From contig WHVY01000009.1 in NCBI GenBank assembly GCA_022266195.1, positions 62,001 through 126,000 on the forward strand: a DNA stretch of 64,000 nt. The letters run 5' to 3'. Origin of the DNA: Tetranychus cinnabarinus (taxonomy: Eukaryota; Arthropoda; Arachnida; Trombidiformes; Tetranychidae). Below, piece after piece: positions 28,101 to 43,100 of this stretch. The stretch's first letter is position 1. Each line of letters begins with the position of its first letter. The position numbers and the translations under genes were made by a program. Under the pieces are notes generated by a model that did no database searches, was not told where the DNA came from, and saw only the letters and a list, made by a program, of their open reading frames with translations.

Positions 28101-31100
28101 TAACTTTCCCATTTCATGGAAGGATAACTTTCTGAAAATGATGATCATGAAGAGAGTAAAGAAAGTGAAATATCAGCTAATAGCTATTTTCTGGTTATTA
28201 TTGTGAAAGAAAATTCTCTTCAACCTTCGATATATTTCCAGTTGAAAGGTTACTTTTCCTTCTTCTCTTGACCTTTATTTGGACCAAAAATTTTGAGCAA
28301 CATTTAAATCGATTGCACAAATCATAATTGATCAGTTTTTGCCCTCTTTGTGACTCCATTGCAGTCCAAGAGTTACATTTGTTTAATTACGAGAACTAAT
28401 TGAAGGAAAAACAATTTACGGAAATTGAATTGAAATTAAAACTAAAAGGTTGAAGACAAAAGCAAAGCCAACAATTTTACACTTTCAAACCAATTATTAT
28501 TCGAATCATTATTCAAATGTAATTTGGCCTTTTCTGGTTTTGTCTCTCCTCTCCTTTGTACTATTTGTTTAGCATAAAATTATTTCTCATTCAAACAGTG
28601 TTTTTAATAATGCATTTGTAAAGCCAGTGAACACACTTATAACCTTTGAATATTTTCAAGTCACGGAAACGTCAAAACTAATTAATAGACGAGTTAATCA
28701 ATAGAATCAGGAAAGAGCAACTTGAACAATTCGGTAGAAACTGGAATGGTAAAAAAGGTTGAGACAGAAGCAGGAAAACGAAACTCTTCCTTTCGATTGA
28801 CCGTATAAATGTGATTAACGATTGCAATTAAAAATTAATTTCATTCAACTGCAAACAAATTACAAACTCTTTGAATTGATTAAAGTTAATAACGAAACAC
28901 TATTCCGTCCAACAGAATTGAATATTCAACAAACAAATGAAAATGTTCAAAATCGTTGCATTGAGTGTTGATGGAAAATTAGTTTTACCTGAACTGATTT
29001 GGGTGCTTGGTAAAGATTCCGAATGATTGGAAGAATATAATTTTGATATTCGTCTGTATTGCATTCCTCAATGATGTAGAGTATGGGTTGAAGGGCGGCT
29101 GCAAGAACATCGTTGAATTGAAGCTCAGCACTGATGGTTGGTAGAATATGTTGGAACCACATTTTCTGTAAAAGATTATGAGAATAAAGAATTAGTTTTC
29201 AATGGAACAAATGTGTTCTTTTTCGATGTGAAATGTTACTTTTTTGTCTTTTACTGTTTGTTGTGTTTTGTTTATCCTCGACTCTTGTTTGATTTATATC
29301 AATACACTTTGTTTGGACATTTATTATGACAGAAGCATGAGTTTTCATTGGATTGCTCAATATCATGGAATATAAATTTATTGCATTTATTGTTTTATTC
29401 CCATAATTATAATCATTAGACTTTTGAGCTTATTTTTTGTTCGTTTTTGACTGAACAACAAATGAACACTTTTAATGCAAATGTATTTATGGTAAAAGTC
29501 AATGATGATAATGGAAATAATATCAATACTAATTATTCCGAGCTTGCAATTGAATGGAGTAAATGGAAACAAAAGTTTTCTTCTTTCTTTTTATTTCTCA
29601 TTATTTGTACATTCAATTAGCTTTTATATCATGTTTTGCAGTTCAATTATTCAAGCCAAGTTGAGATCTTTTCTCACTTTTACTTTCGTTCTCTGTATCA
29701 TTATCATGGCTGTTATTAATATTCATGAAAATGAAGTTCCCAAAAAATGGTTAAATCTTCAAGCAGGCTGGATAATTTAATGAGCTATTTAATGAGAATC
29801 AATCAAATTGGTTTATAATTTATTAGCTCGTTCAACCAACCAATAATCCAGTTCTACCTTTTCGGTGTTAAATAGAAAAGATGACTGTTAATCAGCATTT
29901 CATGGTGCAAATGTTTCATAATGATAAGTGGATTGAGATGGCAAATGAACCATTCGGGCAATCGAGAAAATAAAGTTTTCTCCATTTGATCGACTCTCAA
30001 GTTTTTACTTAAATGTTGTTTAGCTACTAATTAGTTGTTTGAATAAACGCATATTGAGCCCTGATTAGCGAGTAACAGAGCATTGAAATATAATTTAAAC
30101 TATCGACTATATTCTGTCTATTCAAGTGAACTACTGAATGTTTTTCACTCTATTTTCAGTCGTTACGACTATTATTGGTCTTTAAAAATTTTTGCAAACT
30201 AGATTCTACTTGATCATTGACACATATTCAACTATTGCAGTTTTCTTATTGCCATTTGTTAAAATTATATAAGGGAATTTCGCTTTTCTAAGCAAAGAAA
30301 AAGCTCGAAATTTCTTATTCTTTCGCTTGCAATAAGATAAGGGAGATTAGCTAAACATCAAACTGGCCAAAAATAAAACAGAAAACTGAATATTCGTAAA
30401 TTATTTGGGATATTAAAAGATATCTGTTTAAGATATTGGTCAAGCATGGTAATAATTGATCGAATTAAGTAACTAATCAAGAATTTTCTTTAGGTGATCT
30501 TTTTATTGATATAAAATGCAGTACAATACACTCTGGACTTGGAGTCACTGGGAACTCCAAGTCAATGAGGAAACATTTAAAATAATAGATCACATAATCA
30601 GTTATAACTTTAATTTAAAGTTTTGATTTAAAGCTAAGAAAGAAACTGTTTCTGTAGAACCATTTCTCATCTCAAATCGAATCAAACTGCAAACTCTTCT
30701 GTAAGCTATCCTTGCCATGATGATACTGGGGCTCATGAGCTTGCAGTTTCTCAATGCAACCAAAGCATGAATTGATTTAATTCTGATGGAAAATTAAATG
30801 CTTCATGCTTCGGGTCAAGCTTAGCCAAATTTTTCATCAAACTTTATTGCAGTTTGTTTTGCATTATCATTGAAACAAATTATCTTTGAAATTCTCATAC
30901 AGAATAGAAACTTGTTCAAACTCGAAACATTGAAAGCCAAGTTTATAGTCGTCCTTGAGTTCACAAAAGTTCTTGGAAAAAAGTGAAAAAATGTTGACAG
31001 GGCATTCTTAAGTTAACAACCTGTCAACATAAAACTGTCAAATTGAATTTGTACAACTTTTCCTCAGACAATATTGACCTTGAAACGTATAACAGGTTAT

Positions 31101-34100
31101 CTTGATGAACCTGACTTTGGTTGAGCACAAGATTGAGATCAGATAATTTGGGTTAAACATTCGTCTCTGGACCAACAAGATAATATAACAATGTCTTAAG
31201 ATCGCAATAAAAGGAGCGAAACAACAATCGTTATCAATCAATTTTGCAATAAACATTTTCAGGTTAGATTGAAGTTTGCAATAAACAAAGGCGGCGAAAT
31301 TGAAGGAAAGGAAAAAAATTGCAAGATTGACTTTTGATTCTAAAGAAAAGGTGAGTCAAGTAAAATGGAGAAATAATAATGTAATAGCTGGTTGTAGGTG
31401 ATAATTCAATTGATTCAATTTTTGGGTGAGAAAAGAATGAAACTCATTGAAGGTAAAGAAAAATTGTCAAATAATCTGAAAGAAAAAACGAAACTTTATC
31501 GACTTGGAAACAACTTTTGTCACTTTTTTTCTTCTTCTTCCCTTAAACATCTACTTTAGACAGTTTCAAAGCTATTTTCATACAAAACAACAAGCAAAGA
31601 GAGTTTATTATTGAAGAGATTTTGTCTTTTCTCTGGTAAACTTCATTCCTTCCCTGGTCTACCTTATTGATGGTAACGTTGATGATACCCGATCACACAT
31701 TTTGACACTAAGGATGTACAAGTTGAGGAAAAAAGTGAAATGATTGTGGATAAGTGATGAGAATATGAGAAGAAGAGAATCAAGAGGAAAAAAAGTGATA
31801 AAAAAAGACTTAAGGTTCGTCTTTGAAATCTCAAGTTGAGATTTTTCTTTTCCCTTACTTTTCCATCTTCTCCTTACTCAATTCCCTGTTATCAAAATGT
31901 TGTGAAGATTCTTGAGTCTACTTTGCTCAGTGTTCAGGGTAAACAGTAATATCTTTCAACTACAATAACATTTGACAAATCAACATGTTGATGGGATTCT
32001 GTGATGAGTTGCTAAGTCGACTGTTTATTGTCCATTAAGTTGCTTCTCAGGAGGCAAAAGATATTTCAAATGATAAGTATCTCTGTGTTTAAGTATTATT
32101 AAAATTATTATTATAATTAATATTAAAGCACTTGTAGCAAGATTCAAATCCAAAGAATAACAAAAGTAACATTTTTCCTTTCAATAAACTTCGATCAGCG
32201 AAAAGGACTGACCACAAAAGGCATTCAAATTCCCCTCAAATTGACACTTGGCTCATTAGACACTCCAAGATTCTCATTGAGTGTTCCATGGAACAAGTTA
32301 ATTTGTATCTTTCTATTGCGATTGATTTATCAACGAATTCTTTGCAATTCTAAGACTTCTTAAGACTTGGTGTAAACTTGGAAAACAATACAAACTGAGG
32401 AAAAGATTGCAACGAAATGAAATATTCTTTTGAACGAAAATCGCTTCGATTTGCGTTGGTCTTTAAGCTCATAAAGAATCGAATTATATTTTCTAGAAAA
32501 TATTGAGAAAGGATGCTTATTGGGAATTTTACGTTTCTCTGGATTCTGAGGTTTTCCAGTTCATCTTTCGAGTTGATCTTTCTTTATGAATCTTTAACAT
32601 TTGCTGTTTGCTCAAAGCATTTAAAAGGACAATTATCTGTAGTCAGCAAAAGTCTGATTCGTTCTTAGGCTGGAATTGCTTCAAAGTCTTGGCATTTAGA
32701 CTCAGGAGCATTTGAAGCACAAAAGTCGTTCGCAATTGTTTACACTCGTCAAGTATTTAAACATGTCAAGAGCTTTTTATCACAATTTTGAGCTTTTGCT
32801 ACCTTTACTTGATTCCTTCATTCCTTTCATGGAGTTCAAGTCCAACTGGAATTATACAATTTTCATGGTAAACATTATCACTGTCAATTTATATTCATTT
32901 GTTGAAACCATTCTCATTGTTCACCACTTGAAAATGAATGCCTTTGAATTATTGTTATTGCTGTTGAGCAGAAAAATTTAAATGCCATCAATGGAAATAA
33001 CAGCTTACAATTCATTCTTGATTTACGTTTATATTTTAAAATGTTATCATGGAAAAGAGAAATTTCCTCATTGAACGATAAAAGATGAATTTAACAAGAA
33101 AAAATGATTTCTCCTGATCTATTCAACCTTTTTATTTCTTGGTTTTTCAGTTTACTTTTTTTCTCTACCTTTTTTTCGTAGATAAATTAATAATAATAGG
33201 AATCATAATTGGATAAGAAATGCAGGAAAATGAACCAAAATCTGATGAACATTTTTCATTTGAGCTACTTTTTGTAAAAGCAAAGGAACGGCAAGAAAAA
33301 TCTGATAATTTTTTTTCTTTCTTTCCTTCCATGGGAAGCATTAGAGCAGTGAAACATTCCTTAATGATTATCATCTGTAACAGCATTCCTGTAGGTAAGA
33401 TTGAAATTTTTCAGGTGGAAGATAGAAAAGTCTGTTGATTCTGTTAATCCTCTGAATGCAACATTTAATTGAGTTTATCTTTTCTTTAAGTTGACTTGAA
33501 AAATGAGAATATTTTCCATCTGATAAAAGAAAATTTCACAGGGAATGACTGGGAAGGAACGAAGGATAAACTTGATTATAAAGTTAAATCGAGTTTGAAA
33601 AAGTTCTAAAAATAGTGAAAATAATTAACAAAGTAGGTCATGAATTTGGTGGAAAATCATAATGAAGAGAAATCTGATGAAATCGAAAAAAATGAACTTC
33701 AAATTTCACCATTCAATGTCAATGTTTTCGAAATAAAATGAAAAGGGAAAAAAATTTAAACCCAAATTTCATTGACAGAACCTTTCTGAATACAGAATTT
33801 TAACAACCTTGAAAATCTTTTTATCCAGTGTAACCATGGAATAACGATTTTCGAGAAAAAAGTTATCTCACCAAAGATCAAGTTAACAAATCCAATTATA
33901 AATTTCATCTGAATTATCTGATTAATGATCGCTGGTAAAAGAACCTCTGAAAGCAGATTATGAAGATTTTCATTTAAAATTTCATGTTTGTTTGCATGAT
34001 AACATCAAACAAGTTGAAAAAGTTGAATTTATTAAACTCTGTCTATTCAGAATCTAATTAAATAGTAATGATGGAAAAGCCAATAATTTCATGTTGCAAG

Positions 34101-37100
34101 AGGTAAAAAAGGTTTCACTTGCATTTGTTCGTCATTGAACATTTGCTCATTAATTTACTCATCGAAAGTGAAACTTGAAAAGAAAGTGAAAAATTTGATC
34201 GAAGAGAGAAAAAAAAGAAATGAAATTTTTTCTCTTTCCATGAACCATGAAAATACATTTTTTGCCCTTTTTCAATTCATTAATGATTCTTTGCTTGTTC
34301 AATTCCATTCTTATAACTATTTAAAACGAGTTTCGCAAACATGAAGCTTATTCAGTTGAATAGATGATGTGAGTAAAGAGAAGAGATGAAAACTATCTTT
34401 AGACAATTCTTTGTTCTAAGTTGAAAGGTCAATATTTATCGAGTTTCAAAAAGTGTAAATAAGGTGAGAGCGAAAATTTTCATTTCTAGAACAAAAACTG
34501 TTGAGCTCATATTTCTGATTCCAGCTTCTGTTTGGACTTTGTCAGAAGTATCATCAAACAATCATTGGGAATGACGTTCAGGGCAACACATGAAACCATG
34601 TTCTTTACCTGAGAAAGATGAATTTTCTGTTCGTTTCTCAACTCATCCTCATCTTTTCATCCTTTTGTTTCGTTTTTTTTCCTTCTCTCAACATTTTACT
34701 TTTTTTCCTTTTTGCACATTTTACCTTTATTTTTGTCATCTTTTTTCACCTTTCCAAACTTTCATCGCAAACTTGGATATTATTTCACTTTTTTTCGTTC
34801 TTTTTCTTTCATGATGATGAGAAAAAAAGACAAAATTCTGGTCGTAAGTAGAGCTTGATGCTTCTAAATTACACTTTTTTTCACATTTTTCTTATTCTTT
34901 CCTAAAGATATCTTCATCTTGTTCAACCCATCATCATTTGCTTACAATCATTATCTTGCTGAAAATGATTTTCTTTGTTACTATTTGTTACTCAACTTGG
35001 AAATTTTCAGATGAAAAACAAAATGAACCCAAATCGAACAGAAGATTTCTTCTTGAATCTCGAGTTGATCAACTTGACTGGAAAAGGTCAAGAGGTAAAA
35101 ATATCTGCTTATGAATACTCAAACTGTTGATTAATAACTGAAAATAGATTAACATTATGACAATATTAATGAAAGTTTCATTGGAAATGAAAATAATAGA
35201 TTTATTCATTGAATAATGATTATTTTTACTTTTGATATTCAGTGATTAATAATATGCAAGACATGAGTATGGTCATGATGACAAATGTGTCAATCGTTGA
35301 TCTACCATTATAAATGATTCAATTCATAAATCACTTAGAAAATAATTTCATGGAAAATGTGAAAAGAAAGATCAAGCTGAATAACAGAATCTTGAATTTT
35401 TCCAGAAAATTTTAACCCTCAACAAAATTTGCTGATTGAATATGAATAAACAAAGAATTGAAAAAATGAAAAGCAAACAGAATTTTTATTCTCGAAAAAT
35501 CGATGAACAATTATGAACAGCGAACTGAGCATTTGACCAACAAAAAGCATTTTAATTGGTGGAATAAAGAACAATGTTTCAATGAGAAAATCTTTTTTTT
35601 TTGTTTATTCCATTTTCTCACTGAATCACTCAATTTTTCATGAAAGTCAACAATCCAAATTCTTGCTTCAGTTGCTCGTTTCAATCAAAATTTGTGTTAT
35701 TTTTGTTTCGTTTTCCAAGTCAATCAAAACTTGGAATCTCAATTTTTTTCTTCTTCTCTTCAAGTTGCCAAAAAGATGGTTAAAGGGTAACATGATGAAT
35801 GACTGGATGAACAAAGTGAACAAAGCTTACCTTTGGGATAGTGCAGAGGACACCTCGAAGGCTTGGATAAAAGTTTGCCTTGTGCATTGAATCTTTCATT
35901 TGAATTGTATCGAGATATTGAAGTGCATGAACTCCTTGATCGTGAAAATATTTTATCTGTAAAAATGAATTTTTTTCCAAATTCGAAGGCAGGTAACGGA
36001 AAGAGAAACAAAAGGTAATCAGTTAACAGAATTGATTCGAGAGAGAAATGTTTACATTTTTGGACAAAGTATTTAAATTTAAAATGTAAATTATTCATTG
36101 TTACTGAGGGAATCCAGTCAATTGTATGCAGAAAACTGAATAAACTTTTTTTTCTCCTTTCATTCGTTGAAGCAGAAACAGAAAGCTCGAGTTTGAGGCT
36201 CAATCCATTTTAACCTGAAAAATTTTGAAACCAATATTTATATCCATGACAAGTTGGAGTAAAAATTTGTGCTAAATGTTTATACAAAAGGTTATGCTTG
36301 ATAAGTTTCACTCCCTGCACTTGGAGTATTTTCTTGATAACTTTACCTCCCTGGATAACATGGACTTTGGCTATACCTTAATATGTCCAAATTATTATCA
36401 TTATCGTTATTATTCTCATGATTGGCTGTTCCATTACTTTCCATTTTGTGTATCATTTAAGTCTCTACAGTCAATCCCAGTGATAATATCTTTTATCAAT
36501 CCCTGAATGGATGACATATTATTACTTGCAAAATCAATTCTCCTTATTTTGATATTGTTATCTTCCTTATCTTCTCTGATATTGCATATACAGGGTACTT
36601 CAGCTAATTTGTATGATTCATTTTGCTTATTCATTCTGAGATTAGAGTACTGAAATTTCGTCTAAGAAAATTTCTCAGTTATTCATTTGCTGTATCTCGA
36701 GGTCATTTTTTGACAATCACTTCTAGAGATGAGACAAGTGCATTTTAAGAGTTTCAGAGTAAGAAAACTTTACGGATCGAAGTTTCGAAGATCTATGACA
36801 AGCGCTGTATAAGTTGCAAGGTCAGCATCAGAGCTCCCAGTCATCGAAACGACAGCCAACAGTGTTACAAGGATTGCCAGATCGTTTCGCTTGATTTTAA
36901 TGTCGAAAAGTGTTTGTCATAGAAGTTCGCAATTTGATCTGTAAAGTTTTGTTGCTCCGCAAATTAGACTTGTTTTGACCTCTAATATCATCAGGAGCGA
37001 TTTCCGAAAATTGAACTTGAATAACTTTGACCTTGATATAGCAAATGAGCACTCCAAGTCATTTCAGAGTGAATTAATAACCAAAAGAAATCTTAGATTA

Positions 37101-40100
37101 TCTGAAATACCCTGTATTTATAAATATAATAAACAGATAAATAGACAACTGCCTGTGAATGACAAACCTGACCCAACCTCTTGTGAATAATGATCTACTC
37201 ACCAAGTGGATAATTGACCTTGCAGCTCAACATTTTCCGCTTTTCAGTAGCTTATAATTCACCAGGATTCTTATTCCCAGTAAATCCATAAACTGAATCT
37301 CGAGATTTCATCTCGCAATTTTGCCTTACAACTATTAATAACTAATAACTATTGGCTGTGTCACAACAAATGTTAACCTACGCAGAGAAATTTTCGAACA
37401 GACAAGATAATCCGCTTCTTTAGCAATTTAAAAGGATAAAGAGTTGAAAACTTTCAGCAATTTTACAAGTGATCATGATTGATGCTGACGAGTGTAAATT
37501 TAGAAAATTTTCTAGAACTATTAATAGTCGAGTATTTATGCAGCTATTTTAGAACTCGCATGGCTCTACATTTTTATGCAAAATTCCACTCTAAACGAAT
37601 CCGAAATCCACCTAAAATTCCTGAACTTCGTCAGATTGAAGTATGTTTAATCAATATATTGAACCATAAGTTAATGCTGATGAACTCGTGGATCGGAATG
37701 CCAAGGAATTAATAGGATTAAAATATGCAAAAAAATTTCACCCTCATATTTCAGAGAATAACTAAAAATCTTGAATAGAAAAACAATTGAGCCTCTGAGT
37801 ATAACTCAAACTCTATCAGAAGAAAGTTCTGATTCTCAGTCATTCTTTATTTAAAATTTTCGTTTCCATCTTGATCAGTTCAATTGATGGATTATCTTGA
37901 TCGAGTTGTCCCAAAGTTTCGCTACATATTCAGACATGACAAATATGACTTGATTCTGGACTCAAAGCTGGGAAGAAAATTCTCACTCTCAGGCAAATGT
38001 GAATTATAACTTTTCATTTTTGGCTTATTACTTTTATTAGTAGCTAAAATACCCAAACGGATAATAAAATATTAATGTTGAAATGTTTATTTTGATATTT
38101 TCTCCACTTGGTTTGATCTTCGAAATGCTTCTTGTTGTTTGGCTGTTTCACAATTTTTAAACTGCTTTTCGCTTCGCACTGATTCCTCAACAACCATCAA
38201 CAGTCAGCCTGAAATTTATCATCAGTCAACAGTTTATTTCAACAGTTTAATGGACACTTATTAACTGTCTTCTGTATAACCACTCCATCAACTGGGAGTT
38301 TTTTTCCTTCCATTGAAGCAACTTTTCACTTTCAATAATTACATTTTTAGGCAACATTTTTCTTAAACCAACTTCAACCAATTCATTTTCATTCTATTAG
38401 AATTAATTGTGGATAATAATTTATGCTTTAATGGGTTAAATATTGTAAATATATTGGATAAAAAAGGCAACTTTGCTATCATTCGGTTTACTGTCAAAAT
38501 GTGAACAATAAATAGTTTGCCTTTTCAGATGAAACACAACAAATTTTATTGCAACCGTTAAATTTATTAATACAAATATCGAGCTTAAACTTGACAACTT
38601 GAACCAGAAAAAAAGGTTTTTCAATGTTTCAGTTTAACAAACTTTTCCTGCTAATTAAATACATTCAAGTGTTCACTTCAAATCAACTTATGGTAATGAA
38701 ACTGAGCTAATCTGTTCAATTGCTCCACTCTTTTAATCTTTAAGCTTAAACTTAAAAAAATCTTTTCGAGTGTAAAAAGCTTCTGCTCGATCCTCAGATG
38801 ATTAAACATTTTAAATTAAAGCAAAGTCTTGTTCAATCGACTGGTTAAATATGGAAAGTTATTCAAGCTCAACATTGAATGTGAACAACTTGACCCAACA
38901 AGAAGCGACTCTTACCATAGAAAAGGTATGTGAAGTTGGTCTTTTACGTGAAGCGGGTTCCAAAAGAGCGGGTACATTTTCAGCTAATAAAATAGGCATA
39001 CGATCCAATAGCTCTTGAACACTTCGATTCAACTGTAGAATGAGAAGAAAATGAAAAAATGGAAAAAATAAAATTTTTCCAACTTACAGTTTCCAATTGT
39101 TTAGTGTAGTTGGCTGTTGATAGATTTGCTTGAATAGGTGATCGACCATTATTAAAAATACTGCATATTAACAGACCAAATGAAAACATATCGCTCTGTG
39201 GACTACAAGCGGAAGAAGCTTGAACTTCGGGTGCCATGAAATCTAAATCGGGTTGACTCATTTTCGGTGATTTAGAGGTGAATGCTGGACATGAAACAGG
39301 AATCTGCAAAAAAGATTTAAATGATTTTCTAATTTCTTTTGGTTGACTTTTAATGTTTTTTTTGCGATTCTTTTGCGTTTTGCTTTTCGAGATCAAATGT
39401 TGAACTTTAATTATTATCAATACAAGATTAAGTTTTGAGGAAAACAAAGTGTTCTTTCATCAATGAGATTAAAAGGAATTACAAATGTTTACATGATGAA
39501 ATTTGATCTTGTTCATGTTAAGGGATTTATTTTTTGATAATTTTTGGCGATTCCAATGATTGTGCTTGGTTAATCTTTGAAAGGTTAAAATGTTGTGAAT
39601 ACAAGAAGGAAAAGATTAAAATAGATTGACATTTTTTCTTCTTCATTCATGATGGAACTCTTGTATAATCATTTTATTTTCAATTTATTTGATAGACTGA
39701 ATTGGTGCAAGTAAGAAGAAGATGTAAAAAGATTGGTTTTGAAAAATTTAAAGTTTGCATTGAGAGAGAAATTGTTGAATAAAATGAAATGAACTTAACA
39801 AAATTCTGTCTTACGGAAAGTCTTTAATATCAACTGGGAATTCGATAATTCGCTGTTGCAAGTAAACTTGTTGAAAATGAAAATCTTTTACTTTTCTGGC
39901 AAAGAAACAAATGTTTTGCTTCTTTGTGTTGTCTTCTTTAGCAGAATTAATTCTTGATTTGACGAGTTCCAAGCTTGAGCTAACTATCATGAGAATTTTA
40001 GTATTCATTGAACACCCACAATAAACTGTTTCGTTGACAATCAAAGCAATTGTTATCATATTATTCAATTATTGATAAATATGAATGAGAGTCGAGAAGA

Positions 40101-43100
40101 TAATCACAAGGTTGTGATAAGGGAAACAGAAATGTCAACTTGATTCATTAAGAGGAGGAATCGACTGATAATGATTTTGCCTCAACAATCGTTGACCTTT
40201 TCAATGAATAAATTTCAGCGCAACAAAGGAGCAGAGAGTTTCAATAAGAATGAGTTGCGAAAGAAACTTGTTAGATTTTTAATCTGGAATTCACGTTCGA
40301 ATCCAGCCTAAATTATTTTTCATATTCTGAATTTTTATTGTGACTATACTTTGTTAGTTGGTTATTGGTTGACAAGAGCTACCAAAAAGAGTTTAGACTT
40401 ATAATAAACACGTGGGTTTCGGTCGAAAGAAATGTTAATGCTGAACTTGTCGGAATTAGAATTAGTATTTCTATTCATGATTCAATGGTTATTGTTCGAA
40501 GAAATCAAAATGAATACTTCAACACATGATCGTATTGATTCGAAATAGCCAGGGATCAGATTTCTATCAATTGTAGTAAAAATGATAAGAATCGGTTGCT
40601 GAGCTGTGAGCCTTCAAGAGTCCGACCCATTGACTGGAACACCTTGTATTACTATCAAGTCATTTGAAATTACATGAATGGGAACACCAGAAGTACTTTT
40701 TTTGGTTAGTCAAGGTCCTCAATAGTGATTGAATTCAAATGAAAAATACTACAAAGTAAGCTTCAAAAAATGAAAAATTTCTTCAACTCGTGCACCAAAC
40801 TTCGAACTACTAAAAGCGTTTACAAAGTACGTCATTTTTCTTGATTGGACAAGATAAATGGGTTTTAAATTATCAGGAGCTTAAAATTGATTAACATTTG
40901 TTAAATGAATGAAAAGCTTATCCTCAGTCTCGAAGGAATGAAAGTCGACAAGTAAATCATATGGAACAGTGAATAAGGTACGAGAATGAATAAAGTTAAT
41001 TGCATTGAATGAAAATGAGCAGGCTTAACTAATCAAACAATTAGACGTTATCTTTGATTAAAATTGATCAATTCTTTGCTCTTCAAGTTTCTTCTTTTCA
41101 TTTTTTACCTTTCAATTTACACCATTCAAAGTTCATTTGTAACCAAGCAATATTTTCAAAGAATAAACTAAATGCAGATTAATTTATCATTAAACAATCA
41201 TTAGTTGAGTCAGTTATTGAGCTCGAAAGTAGCAAAAGAAGAGAAAAATGTTAAATCAATCGTGAAATCGTCAATCAACTCACCATATTATCACCGTCAT
41301 TACATTTAACTGTAAACTCGAAACCAGACAATTTCCAAGTTCCCCGTTTATTTATTATCACAGATTGTGGACAGATATTTCGATGGATAATTTTGCATGT
41401 ATAATGTAGATAAAGGAGGGCCTCAGTGATCTGTCAATGAACAAGTTCATGTCCACAGGTGAGTGCAAAACAAGAATTTTAATGTTTCGTTTTTGGGTTG
41501 AAAAGAAACAAAAAAGTTTGACATTCCAAATGAAGCTGTTCAACTTTTCTCTTTTTGTGTTTCCTTTTCTTTACACGATTCAACAAATGTTGAAGGAGGA
41601 AAAAAAGCGTTTCTTCCATTCATGATCAACAACATGAGATGAAATTGAGTGAATTGAAATTGAAATGTAAATTCATTGTTTTCCTCTTCAGTTTATTGTT
41701 TTTACTTCTTCCCTTGAAATTTGATTTCACAAAATTTCATCATTCGATTTGTTTCAAAAAATGGTGAAACCTTTTTTTTCCTTTTCTTTTTCTGTTGCAC
41801 TATTTTCACTTGTCCAGTCAGGGTCAAATTCTTACCTGGAGTAGTCCATATTTTGTTTCAAATTCAGAGAAAGTGTATTCCCTTAGAACCGAAGGAACTC
41901 CCTGTCTTAGTCTATCCTCAAGGTAACCCAATATATTGGCCAGACTGCCGATAATGGGTTCACTGGCAAAGGCAAGGTTATCATTGGTTTCCTCTACTTT
42001 GGCGATTATTTGAAGAATCTTGGAATGGCGAAATCGATCCAACTGAAGGGCACCGCACTTTAACACTTCACTGATACACTCTCGACGTTTCCCTGAACTT
42101 TTACCAAACTTTTCAGTCCACTTTTTGTCGAAGTAAAACACGGAAACTTCCTGTTGGTTAAAGAGAAATTTTCAATTTTCAAATTCTTCTTATTAAGCAA
42201 AGTTGTCTTGAATCACAATTGTTATCAGATTCAATTCCTGAAACCTGAAAATTTTGATTTAATTTTCCATCCAATCAATGATTATTCTCATGCTTATGCA
42301 ATTCAAATTTTAGCTGACATTTGATCATTTTTGTTATTTTACAAGTTACTTTTATCATTTCAGGAAAACTGGATTCTGGATAATTGATCAGGTTAATTCT
42401 GAAAATCAATTTTGTTGTGCTGATCAACACATTTATTGTGCACAAAGAGAGTTGACAGGTTCATTGAATAATTAGAATCGATTTACTACAAATTAAGACA
42501 AGTTTGAATATTGTTTTGGACTTTGAGTTCAGACGAAAACGAGGAACTTTTTCTATGGCCTTCAACATTTACTAACTTTGATTGAATAGAAAAGTGTCAA
42601 AATGTAAGAAAAATTTCAATCAAACCAGAAAATTGAAATCAAATGAAATTTTGAATAACAAAAGTTATTGTTAGAAATTGATTGATTTGTTTTTTCCTGT
42701 TTCTCAATATTTCATTTAACTCTTTGAACTTATCATTTTTAGGAAAATTAGCTCTTGAGGTTACAACTTTACAGAAAAAGAACGCGAAAAAATCTGAGAA
42801 AAGTTCCGTATTTCAATCCAAGATAAGACTTTGCATCCTGAATACATTTCCTTATATTGACTCGATCTGTAAAATCAAGTTTAATCAAATTCCTAATTTT
42901 GTGAAAAATTGAATCAAATTGTAAGTTGAAACTAAACCAATAGGAACAAATTATTTTGATTAAATTATTGAAATGGCATTAACGGAAAGCGCAAAATTTC
43001 CATGGATCACTTTATCTATTGATCTGTTAAAAGGATGAATAAAGTTGATTAATGCAGCGAATAATTTCCAATTGAATGCTGAAAGGAAAATGTTGAAATG

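Larger units (their letters stand above)
11256..28988 (-). other. 17.7-kb SCYL2 intron, repeat-bearing, no supported gene
   Basis: Lies between exons 7 and 8. Recognised contents are a 211-bp TA-flanked inverted-repeat element (12,862-13,076), a 3x12-bp tandem repeat (23,503-23,538) and a diverged tandem duplication (26,641-27,364). The 132-codon minus-strand frame at 23,163-23,561 is hydrophobic low-complexity sequence over the tandem repeat, so I do not call it a gene. A plus-strand exon-like frame ends at 27,966 (see findings). Confidence 0.6.

Noticed and set aside
33165..33438. Two overlapping 72-73-codon frames on opposite strands
   Set aside because: Neither has splice borders, a recognisable family or composition different from the intron.
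35760..36203. 147-codon minus-strand open frame
   Set aside because: It overlaps SCYL2 exon 6 in a different reading frame, so it is a shadow of that exon and flanking intron.
39811..40068. Open minus frame with a GTAAGA donor between SCYL2 exons 3 and 4
   Set aside because: The phase does not fit the neighbouring exons, and direct joining of exons 3 and 4 already reproduces the human spacing.
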